Below, piece by piece: positions 38,768 through 46,600 of a stretch of DNA of 50,878 bases. The stretch spans positions 1 to 50,878 of the forward strand of contig NZ_BLZO01000169.1 in assembly GCF_014132355.1 (NCBI RefSeq), read 5' to 3'. The DNA is from Okeania sp. KiyG1. Lineage in GTDB: Bacteria; Cyanobacteriota; Cyanobacteriia; Cyanobacteriales; Microcoleaceae. The notes under the pieces are model-generated. The model was not told the origin of the DNA and did not search any database. It saw only the letters and a program-made list of their open reading frames with translations. Position 1 is the first letter of the stretch. Each line of letters begins with the position of its first letter. The position numbers and the translations under genes were made by a program.

Positions 38768-39093
38768 AATAGAAACCCAAAGCACCCCATTAGAATCTCG
38801 CTGAACGCCAGGAGCGTGTAAGTCAAACCGCAGCGCTCCCCAATCTGGCATAACAAAACGATTGTGGGTGATACTTTCACCATCCTTTAACTCCACAGCA
38901 TAATTAGTTTGATAATCATCAGAGTCTGGATCGTTAGCTACTTTTGTTAGATGCTCCTCCAAACTACTAACATTACGCAAATCAACCAAATTATCCGTAG
39001 GTCGCACCAACGTAGAATTAGCGCTGTTATGATCAGACCACTCCGGAATTTCCCGCGACACAGCATTATTGTGCAGAAAACCATTGAGAACTA
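38768..39093 (-). pseudogene. displaced fragment 1 of the giant exoprotein gene
   Basis: Encodes VVLNGFLHNNAVSREIPEWS, NSANSTLVRPTDNLVDLRNV and, to the end of the homology, THNRFVMPDWGALRFDLHAP then GVQRDSNGVLWVSI. It matches giant-gene DNA at 45041-45345 nearly base for base over long stretches. After LWVSI the similarity stops and the frame runs into unrelated sequence. It begins directly after the stop codon of the neighbouring pentapeptide gene (39098). No start or function of its own is apparent. It is a segmental duplicate of the binding-type domain between the hydrolase and nuclease domains. Confidence 0.8.
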
Positions 39094-39097
39094 CTTT

Positions 39098-39624
39098 CTA
39101 AAAGCTATAATCGTATCGTGGACCTTCTATATATGTTCCATCAGGCATTGTCATTTGCCAAACCAAAGCGTTGGGACAATAAATGAAGCGGGACTTGACG
39201 CTTTCAGCAATCCTTACCTTGGAGAAGTCCACTTGACCAGAATGCTTTCGGTTAAGTCAACGTTAGTGAAATCTGCACCTTCGAGTTTCGCTCCTCTGAG
39301 GTTGGCAGCAGTTAATAGACTTCTGGCTATGTCTGTTCCGCTTAAACAGGCATCCTGTAGGTTCGCTCCTGTCAAATCGGTCTCGTGTAGGTCGGTTTCT
39401 ATGAGTTCGGCACCAGGCATATAAGCTCCAGCTAAATTGGAATTGCGGAGGTTGGCTAGACTGAGTTTAATTCTGGGAAGGTATGCTCCGCTCAAAATAA
39501 TATTGCTAAGATCGGCATCCTCTAGAACTGATTCTCTACAGGTATCAGGAAAAAACCTAATTCCTGCAAAATTTCGTTCTCCTGCATTATAGCGATCGAG
39601 CAGTTGCTGTGGGGTGATGTACAC
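39098..39624 (-). pseudogene. pentapeptide-repeat protein with frameshift
   Basis: The frame starts MYITPQQLLDRYNAGERNFA and carries A(D/N)LXX pentapeptides (SLANLRNSNLAGAYMPGAEL, TDLTGANLQDACLSGTDIAR) up to VDLTESIL. There the frame shifts (about 39240-39245), giving VKWTSPR and a stop. One frame over, the DNA continues QVDFSKVRIAESVKSRFIYC and LVWQMTMPDGTYIEGPRYDY, ending at 39098. This matches the C-terminus of the neighbour at 39675 (ILCQVGFSRAKIAES, DGTYIEGP). Comparison of the two genes shows loss of one base (ATTCTG against ATTCTCTG). Either the gene is broken or there is a sequencing error. Pentapeptide repeats fold into a right-handed quadrilateral helix. Confidence 0.8.
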
Positions 39625-39674
39625 GATTGACTTCCGGATAAAATATTATGTTTTGCTATTCATTATCAAACAAA

Positions 39675-40223
39675 TTAGAACGACTTTCTCGTGTCTTCTA
39701 CAGTTTGGGGACCTTCTATATATGTTCCGTCGGCCATTCTCATTTGCCAAAGCACAGCGTTGGGACAATAAATTCCCTGGGATTGGTTGCTTTCAGCAAT
39801 CTTGGCCCGGGAGAAGCCGACTTGACAGAGAATGCTATCGCTTAAGTCAGCGTCAGTCAAGTCTGCTCCTAAAAGTTCCGTTCTTATCAATTGTGCGCCA
39901 ATCAATTTAGCTCTAGTGAGGTTAGCTCTGTTTAAGCAAACATCCCTTAGAACCGCTCCTGTCAAATCGGCATCGCTTAGATCGGCATCGGGTAGGGCGG
40001 CCTGATGCATATAAGCTCCAACTAACTTAGCACCGCACAGGTTGGCTCCACGGAGTCTAATTTGGTTAAGGTATGCTCCGCTCAAAATAATATTGCTAAG
40101 ATCGACACCGCATAAGAGAGATATATTTTCTTTAGCTCTAGAGCTATGCAACATTGTAATCCCGGCAAAATTTCGTTCTCCTGCATTATAGCGATCTAGA
40201 AGTTGCTGTCTACTGATGTACAT
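39675..40223 (-). CDS. pentapeptide-repeat protein
   Basis: From ATG 40223 the product has 182 residues. The N-terminal head MYISRQQLLDRYNAGERNFA is shared with the neighbour at 39624 and, in part, with the gene at 42988. Tandem A(D/N)LXX repeats cover about residues 40-145 (LRGANLCGAKLVGAYMHQAA, DADLSDADLTGAVLRDVCLN). The C-terminal tail is LLGADLTDADLSDSI...LWQMRMADGTYIEGP. Such repeats form a rigid beta-helix. Some relatives mimic DNA and protect gyrase, but most cyanobacterial ones have no known role. A seven-residue N-terminal extension to 40244 is possible but less like the paralogues. It lies in a cluster of four such genes beside the giant exoprotein gene. Confidence 0.85.
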   Translation of the reverse strand: MYISRQQLLDRYNAGERNFAGITMLHSSRAKENISLLCGVDLSNIILSGAYLNQIRLRGANLCGAKLVGAYMHQAALPDADLSDADLTGAVLRDVCLNRANLTRAKLIGAQLIRTELLGADLTDADLSDSILCQVGFSRAKIAESNQSQGIYCPNAVLWQMRMADGTYIEGPQTVEDTRKSF

Positions 40224-40351
40224 TACTGGCCCTCTGGACATCATTGACCTCCTTATAAAATCTACCTTTTATTGTGGAACTCAAAGAGCTATGGCTCTTT
40301 GAGTTCTATATCGCTCTCAACTAGCGTTTTTAGCCTTGCTTAGAATCACCA

Positions 40352-40568
40352 TCAAGGAATTATACTGGTATCGGTATAGTTTTCAATTACCTCCTGAATG
40401 TCTTTAGGAATATTTGAGAAAAAGTCTAAGCCCGTCAGATCCTCAATATCATTAACTGAGGAGATAATACTAACGCTAGAATTTTTCCAATTTTCTCCTT
40501 GTGGTTGAGGGACATTTTCCATCAGCAGTTTCCGGACGCAAATCCTTACCTCCTCCTAACAGAGTCAT
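40352..40568 (-). pseudogene. displaced fragment 2: endonuclease C-terminus
   Basis: The minus strand encodes ENVPQPQGENWKNSSVSIIS and NDIEDLTGLDFFSNIPKDIQ, ending at a TGA at 40352. This matches the C-terminus of the giant protein (WREWRVSVDDLEEITGYDFL) and DNA/RNA non-specific endonucleases in general. Just upstream, in another frame, LLGGGKDLRPETADG resembles LGGGKKLRPKTG of the giant protein (about 45455-45510). Two non-adjacent parts of such a gene are thus joined, with the catalytic core missing. The nuclease tail differs from that of the giant gene, so it came from a paralogue. Confidence 0.7.
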
Positions 40569-40571
40569 ATA

Positions 40572-40745
40572 AATTTGACATCCTCCCCGGCCTAAAGGCA
40601 CGGGGATTCCTACCGAGCCTTAGCTCCTCGGTGGGTTGACGTCTCACAGGCTGCTGCTACTTTGGCAGTAGTCTGACGCTTGCCTCCACGTCCGTTTAGA
40701 GTTTCCGAGTGCCCCCCGGCAACTAATAACACTATAGCATATATT
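40572..40745 (-). mobile_element. IS200/IS605-type right end with omega-RNA-like scaffold, no tnpB
   Basis: On the minus strand the segment runs from about 40745 and ends in CCCGTGCCTTTAGGCCGGGG then AGGATGTCAAA (about 40572). The end hairpin and GATGTCAA terminus are those of cyanobacterial TnpB-associated right ends. Upstream are further stems: ACTGCCAAAGTAGCAG and ACCGAGGAGCTAAGGCTCGGT. In TnpB systems this region encodes the guide scaffold. No tnpB is next to it. It separates fragment 2 from the truncated frame at 40794. Confidence 0.65.
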
Positions 40746-40769
40746 CAATTCACTTAACATAAAAATAAA

Positions 40770-40815
40770 AAGTCGCCCTACAAGGGCGAGGCTTTAAACC
40801 CAATTTTTCGGTAAA
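40770..40815. repeat. family B repeat end
   Basis: GTCGCCCTACAAGGGCGAGG then CTTTAAACCCAATTTTTCGG TAA, the shared end of family B elements. It truncates the frame that follows the FGE-fold gene. Confidence 0.7.
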
Positions 40816-40868
40816 TGCTCCTGATACCCGTCTCCCAAACGACGATACAATTTATCCGGGGATTTCAT
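40794..40868 (-). pseudogene. truncated 5' end of a gene coupled to the FGE-fold gene
   Basis: An ATG overlaps the TGA of the upstream gene by one base (TGATG), typical of translational coupling. The frame reads MKSPDKLYRRLGDGYQEHL, then enters a family B repeat (PKNWV, stop). So the gene lost everything after about 19 codons. I cannot identify it. Confidence 0.45.
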
Positions 40869-41836
40869 CACCTGCCATTGCATACTACTCTAAAACCGAA
40901 AGCATCGTCACGGTCGTCCCGCCAGTTGTCGATACGAGAACCAGAAGAACAGGCATAAGGAAAGTCATCCCACGAACCGCCTCGCAGTACAGTACAAAGT
41001 TCATTTTCATCATTACTATGATAATTACTCTCATTCTCATTATGATCGAGCCAAGCACTTCCATCAGTTGGAGCATTTTCATAATTATCATGCCAGTCAT
41101 CAGCGCACCATTCCCAGACATTTCCATGCAGATCGTATAATCCAAAGGCATTAGGAAAAAATTGACCCACAGGGGTAGTCTCTTCTCTATCTTCGCCTTG
41201 AGGTTCATCAGCATAAGTTTCTGAACCATTAGAATTAGCTAATTCTCCGGCGATCGTCTCCCCAAAGTGGAATGGTGGATAAGTTTCTCCGACTTCAAGG
41301 TTTAGAGGTTCTTTCACCCCTCGACAAGCATATTCCCATTCTGCTTCACTTGGTAATCGATAACTTCTTTCGGTTAGTTTTGAAAGTCGTTCACAGAATT
41401 CTACAGCCTCATACCAATCTACCTGTTCTACAGGTCTTTGCCATCTATCTATTCCTTGGTATGGTTTTTTTAAGTAAGAGGGGTCTGGATCTAAATCTAG
41501 CTTAACTTTGAGGTCTGTTCGAGAGGCGATCGCTCTCCATTGAGCTTGAGTAACTGGATATTTCCCCATAAAAAATGGAGAGACTGTTACATTATGTTGG
41601 GGACGCTCACTATCACTACTTTTTTTTTCACTTTTAGGAGAACCCATTGTAAAAGTGCCACTAGGAATAGCAACCATTTCTAATTCAACTCTATCTGCAA
41701 GGGTCTCAATAAAGTAAGAGGCGGTGCAAATTGTAGTTTTGATAATTTCCCCGCGTCTGTTAACAGTCGGGGTTTCAAATTCCCACTGTTGTAATTTCAG
41801 CTCTGATAAACTTTGACGAATTTGCCAATTATTCAT
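40868..41836 (-). CDS. formylglycine-generating-enzyme-fold protein, possible DGR target
   Basis: The 322-residue protein starts at ATG 41836, with AGGAAAG upstream; a longer open frame to 41923 lacks this support. The FGE-sulfatase (SUMF1, C-type-lectin) domain covers about 55-322: VAIPSGTFTMGSPKSE, PFFMGKYPVTQAQWRAI, YRLPSEAEWEYACRG, LYDLHGNVWEWCADDW and VLRGGSWDD...FGFRVV. The C-terminal GGSWDDFPYACSSGSRIDNW / RDDRDDAFGFRVV has the layout of variable regions of diversity-generating retroelements, where Asn codons of a template become Asp, Ser, Phe, Tyr and others. No reverse transcriptase or template repeat is in the window. The downstream coupled gene is truncated. Ligand-binding display protein is the likely role. 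Confidence 0.85.
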   Translation of the reverse strand: MNNWQIRQSLSELKLQQWEFETPTVNRRGEIIKTTICTASYFIETLADRVELEMVAIPSGTFTMGSPKSEKKSSDSERPQHNVTVSPFFMGKYPVTQAQWRAIASRTDLKVKLDLDPDPSYLKKPYQGIDRWQRPVEQVDWYEAVEFCERLSKLTERSYRLPSEAEWEYACRGVKEPLNLEVGETYPPFHFGETIAGELANSNGSETYADEPQGEDREETTPVGQFFPNAFGLYDLHGNVWEWCADDWHDNYENAPTDGSAWLDHNENESNYHSNDENELCTVLRGGSWDDFPYACSSGSRIDNWRDDRDDAFGFRVVCNGR

Positions 41837-42090
41837 AATTTCTTTCCTGTATTTTAGGGGATTTCTGGAGAAGTTGCGTGAAGTGTGCGCTCCTATCATC
41901 AAACCATTAGTAGGCAAGAGCATATCATCGGACTAATGCCTTGTAGTACAACCTTAAGTTGGTAGATAAATGTTTAGGAGTTATTGTACATTTCTCATTC
42001 TATCACATTAGACATTTCCTTGTCTCCTATTTTTAGCTCTCCGACTAAGGTTGATATAGTTGATGATGTCGGGCTATATTGGAAAAGTTT

Positions 42091-42771
42091 ATGGATGTAC
42101 GAGAATTTATGAGACGGAGGGCTGCAGGGGAAATTGATTTTACCAATGTTGACCTTAGAGGTGCTAATCTTAGTGGCTTCAAACTCAGCAAAATAGTTTT
42201 GATTGGCGCTAATCTCAGTGGTGCTAATCTTATTGGTACTAACTTGAGCATGAGTTCTATGTCCAAAGCCAATCTCACTGGGGCTGACCTCAGTGGTGCT
42301 AATCTTAGTGGTGTCAAACTCAGCAAATGGGTAAATTTGATTGGCGCTAATCTCAGTGCGGCTGACCTCAGTGGTGCTAACTTGAGCATAAGTTTTTTGT
42401 CCAAAGCCAATCTCACTGGGGCTGACCTCAGTGGTGCTAAATTGAAAAGAATAAAATTAACTGATGCTATACTTGTGAAGGCTAGGTTCAGAGGTGCTAT
42501 TTTGAAAGATGCCAGTCTTGCTGGTGCAAACCTAACTGGTGCTGACCTCAGTGGTGCTAACCTCTATCAAGCAAACCTGTATAGAGCTACCCTTACAAAT
42601 GCACTCTTAATTGGTGCTAACTTGAGGAGAGCTGATTTAGGAAATGCTGGCTTCGATGATGCCAATTTAACAAATGCAGATCTTAGAAACGCTGTTGATG
42701 GTTACATTTCCGGAGCTATTTTCTGTAATACAATTATGCCTGATGGCGAAGTTAATAACCATGACTGTTGA
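42091..42771 (+). CDS. pentapeptide-repeat protein
   Basis: From ATG 42091 the product has 226 residues. It starts MDVREFMRRRAAGEIDFTNV, then about 35 pentapeptides with the consensus A(N/D)LSG (LRGANLSGFKLSKIVLIGAN, LTGADLSGANLSGVKLSKWV). It ends GYISGAIFCNTIMPDGEVNN. Two near-identical blocks of about 35 residues (SMSSMSKANLTGADLSGANL and ISFLSKANLTGADLSGAKL) show internal duplication. The hydrophobic and small-residue stacks predict a right-handed quadrilateral beta-helix. TTG 42079 is an upstream alternative start. A hairpin terminator follows at 42792. The function is unknown; it belongs to the cluster of four pentapeptide genes. Confidence 0.88.
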   Translation: MDVREFMRRRAAGEIDFTNVDLRGANLSGFKLSKIVLIGANLSGANLIGTNLSMSSMSKANLTGADLSGANLSGVKLSKWVNLIGANLSAADLSGANLSISFLSKANLTGADLSGAKLKRIKLTDAILVKARFRGAILKDASLAGANLTGADLSGANLYQANLYRATLTNALLIGANLRRADLGNAGFDDANLTNADLRNAVDGYISGAIFCNTIMPDGEVNNHDC

Positions 42772-42791
42772 GTTCTAAAATCGGGAGAAAA

Positions 42792-42820
42792 GGACGTTGC
42801 TTACAACGTCCCTATTTTAA
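42792..42820 (+). terminator. hairpin terminator after pentapeptide gene
   Basis: A perfect 8-bp stem GGACGTTG / CAACGTCC with loop CTTA, followed by CTATTTTAATT. It lies 20 bp after the stop codon at 42771. Confidence 0.7.
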
Positions 42821-42825
42821 TTGAT

Positions 42826-42930
42826 ATGTCTGACTCCAGCTCTACTTGACCTTTATCCCCGTAAGTACCAGCAATAATGTAAGCTTGTTTACCCTGTTTG
42901 ACTGCCATATCCCTAGAAAATTTGAGTTGA
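42826..42930 (-). pseudogene. displaced fragment 3: endonuclease core piece
   Basis: The minus strand encodes LKFSRDMAVKQGKQAYIIAG then TYGDKGQVELESD, which matches the central (R)ELYIIAGG(Y/A) region of DNA/RNA non-specific endonucleases, including RELYIIAGGAEY of the giant protein. There is no start, no catalytic RGH motif and no C-terminus. It lies between two pentapeptide genes that read on the other strand. Confidence 0.6.
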
Positions 42931-42987
42931 GGTGCCCTATGTATTCATGTTATAACTGTTGATGCAAAGAGATTTGGAAGACAAATT

Positions 42988-43644
42988 ATGGATGCGGAAG
43001 AATTGCTCAGGCGTTACAGTGCTGGAGAAAGGAATTTTACTGGTGCTGACTTAAGAGGGATCGAATTAAGAAATTGTCATCTTGAAGCAGCTAACTTTAC
43101 CAACGCCGACTTCACTCAAGCTAAACTGTCGAGAGTTAATTTAAACCGAGCCAATTTAACTGATGCTAATCTCAATCAAGCTAAACTAAGCTATGTAAAG
43201 CTAAATGAAGCTAATGTAATACGTGCGAAATTTAAAGAGGCTTCTTTAGGAGGATACCAGATCGAAAATATCAACCTGGAAGAAGCCAATTTTCAAGGTG
43301 CAAGGTTAGAAGATATCGCAATTGGTAATACCAACATGAAGAAAGCTAACTTCAACAACGCTTGTTTGATAGAAGTTTCCTTATTTAAAGTTAACCTCGA
43401 TGATTCCTGGTTGATTGAAGCGAGCTTTGGTCATGTAATACTAAAGAATGTGACTTTGAGAAATACCAATCTAGAAAAGGCAATTTTTTGCGAGACTAGC
43501 TTGGAAGATGTTGACCTTACTGGAGCCAAGATAACTGACTCCAATTTCTGGTCTGGCAACACTTTTGGAACTATTACTACTCCCGAAGGAGAGTATATTC
43601 AAGACTATTGGAGGATTTTGCTAGAGCAAAGATCGAAAGGATAA
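42988..43644 (+). CDS. pentapeptide-repeat protein
   Basis: The 218-residue product starts MDAEELLRRYSAGERNFTGA, the same head motif (LL-RY-AGERNF) as the two minus-strand paralogues. Pentapeptides follow: LRGIELRNCHLEAANFTNAD and LNRANLTDANLNQAKLSYVK. They become more irregular after residue 80 (VSLFKVNLDDSWLIEASFGH). The C-terminal tail GTITTPEGEYIQDYW resembles the DGTYIEGP tails of the paralogues. It ends only 31 bp before the 3' end of the giant exoprotein gene, which converges on it. A role in protection against the neighbouring nuclease is conceivable by position only; nothing in the sequence proves it. Confidence 0.85.
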   Translation: MDAEELLRRYSAGERNFTGADLRGIELRNCHLEAANFTNADFTQAKLSRVNLNRANLTDANLNQAKLSYVKLNEANVIRAKFKEASLGGYQIENINLEEANFQGARLEDIAIGNTNMKKANFNNACLIEVSLFKVNLDDSWLIEASFGHVILKNVTLRNTNLEKAIFCETSLEDVDLTGAKITDSNFWSGNTFGTITTPEGEYIQDYWRILLEQRSKG

Positions 43645-43675
43645 ACAAGGTTGATGTATTAACACAGAAGACGCT

Positions 43676-46600
43676 TTAAGGATTGAAATTTCCGATGCGG
43701 TCTTCAATAATAGCTTGGATTTCTGTGGGAACGTTCGACAGAAAATCGTAACCAGTTATTTCTTCAAGATCATCTACACTAACCCGCCATTCCCGCCATT
43801 CACTAGGGTTTTCTACTGTTAAATCTGTTCCATTTGGTAGTTCGTAGGTTCCTGCGGCAGGAGCTGCTAGATTATTAAATATTACAGCAGTAACTTGTGT
43901 ATCTTTAGTAATATCTGCAACTCCCTGACCTGCTTCCAGAGGAACCACAACTTTCCAAGCATAAGCAGGAATTCCAATACCTTTAGGATTTGTAGTCCAT
44001 GTATCGTTGGTGCCTCCTAGAACCACCCTGCCTTCGTCATTCGTAGTCACAAAATTCCTGATTTCTCCAGGAGGTTGAAAACGTGGACCATCAGGAGTAT
44101 CTATTATTTCTGGTCTTTCAGGATCGTACTCAGCCCCGCCTGCAATAATGTACAGTTCTCTGTTGCTATTGCTGGCGACAGCATTATTACTTTCGAGTTC
44201 TAGACCTCTCCAGGGACTATTAAAAAACTGATTCAAGTCACGATTTTGGGGGATAATATTTGTTGTTGTAAAAGTTGAATACACATCCTTAAATGTCCTG
44301 TTTCGATCGTCAACAGGCATCATGTGACCCCGCTGAACTCTGAGATCTGGAATAATATTGTTTTCCCTGTAATCGGGTGGTTGAGTTACTACCCAATCAG
44401 CCGGAAGGGCGTTGTCTGGTACCCAGGGATAATCACCAGATATGGGGATTTGACCGATAGGAAAACTAGCATCAGGAGGTCCAACTTCATCAGGAAAATC
44501 AGGACTAAAAGCCGGAGTAAAACCAACTGGAGGATAATTATCAGAACGATTATTCCGTGCATCATTTTGTTCAATATCTCCCAACCAAGACTGATTGAGC
44601 TGCCAACTTACCCAATTAGGACCTTTGTTCTCATCGCTATAAGACAGGGTGTACTGAGGCTTTTCAATCAAATAATTGTTTCGTTGCGGATCGTCCTCAT
44701 TTTCAGGGTCAAGGCTATTACGAGCATTGCTAGGATTTCCCAACTTGGTGTGAACTCCTTGGAAGAAGATATCATCTAAATACACTGGATTTGTGCTACC
44801 TTCGACTTCAAACCGCAACCCTACCGACTCGCCTCGGTACTCTTCAGGTATTTCTAGTTTGAAGGTTTCTAACCCCTCAATTCCATAACCAACTCTGTCG
44901 CTGTAACGATCGACATAAGTGCCACCTTCATAGTCATAGTAACCAATAGCATTGGGTCGATGTCCCGAATTAGGATCGTCTGCTATCCGCAACTCTATGG
45001 GTTCTAATTTTTCCCAATCATCATCGGGTTCGTTCCCTTTAATAGAAACCCAAAGCACCCCATTAGAATCTCGCTGAACGCCAGGAGCGTGTAAGTCAAA
45101 CCGCAGCGCTCCCCAATCTGGCATAACAAAACGATTGTGGGTGATACTTTCACCATCTTTTAACTTCACAGCATAATTAGTTTGATAATCATCTGAGTTA
45201 GGATCGTTACCTACTTTTTTCAAATGCTCCTTCAAACTATCTACTTTTTTCAAGTCCACCAAATTATCCGTAGGTCGCACCAACGTAGAATTAGCGCCGT
45301 TATGAAAAGACCACCCCGGAATTTCCCGAGAAACCTGATTTCGCACAAAGTCATGTGGCTTAGTCACCGCATCAAAATTACCATTAAACAAAGTCGGCAC
45401 GGCAAAGTCACCCCGCATTCGTTCGCTATCGGTATTGTCAAAATCCACAGGTACTTTATTTACACCAGTTTTCGGACGCAACTTCTTACCACCTCCTAAC
45501 ACAGAATAAAACCAACCAGTACCAATACCTTCCCACGGCAGACTCTCAATCTCATCCTCTGGAAACACCTCCTTGTGATTCGGCACATACCAAGGATTCA
45601 ACCTCGGTGTCAATTCCTCATCTCCCTCACCTCGGCGATCGTAAAACTCCTTATCAAACAACTCCTGACTCGTCGGGTCTCCTTGACGGCGGAAAACAAC
45701 ATTCTTTTGGGAACCATCCCATTCCAAGTCTTCCCATTCTAAATTACTCGTCCCAGCATACCAGGATACTACTCGCCCGTGGACTCCAGCTAGACCCTTA
45801 AACACTTCAATATCGCCAAACTTAATCGGATCGGTTTCCTTAGTAAATCCTGCACGACTCGACAGATAATTCTCATTATCATCAGAATTTGCCCCCAAAC
45901 GAATGCTCACATCAGCCTCTCCTAGTAATGGTGCATTGGAGTCTGGGTTTTTAGAACGCCACCCTTCTCGCGGCCAAGGATCGCCATATTCATCTGTTTC
46001 TGGCAATCGAGGAATATCCCGACCTGCAGGTGTTAAAGTTCGCCCTTCTAAATCCGGAACAGTTTGATAATAGTTATCAGCAAAAGTCACCCGATCCCAC
46101 ACCTGCACCTTGGGTTCATAGAAATCGCTGAAATCTAATTCAATAGGAGGTACTAAAGGAAATTTTACCTTAACCACATCCAAACTAGGTTGATTGAAAT
46201 CATGGGGATCTAAAGTCGTCATTTGCAAGTCGCGGTTGCTAGCATCAGTACCTCCAGCATTCGGAAAAAATGTTCCCAAACGCTGAATCATTTCGCTATT
46301 GACAACAGTACCCCTACTGAAACCAATAAAGTGCAGCGGGGAGTTAAACAACGCCCCTTGGTTGCGAATCAAATCACCATTTGCATCATATAAACCAGCA
46401 GTAGGGTCAAGAGAACCTACACTACCTCCGAGCCATTGGTCTAGTTGTACCAGGGAAGAAAATATACTATCTGCTGCTGCCTCAGAGAACCCAGAATCAG
46501 GAATCCCCGACTCATTATCGCCAGACCAGTCAGAAAGCAACACCAAAGGTTTCTGACGATATTCATCTTTGAGTTCGTCGTCGCCCTCTAGCAAATATTC

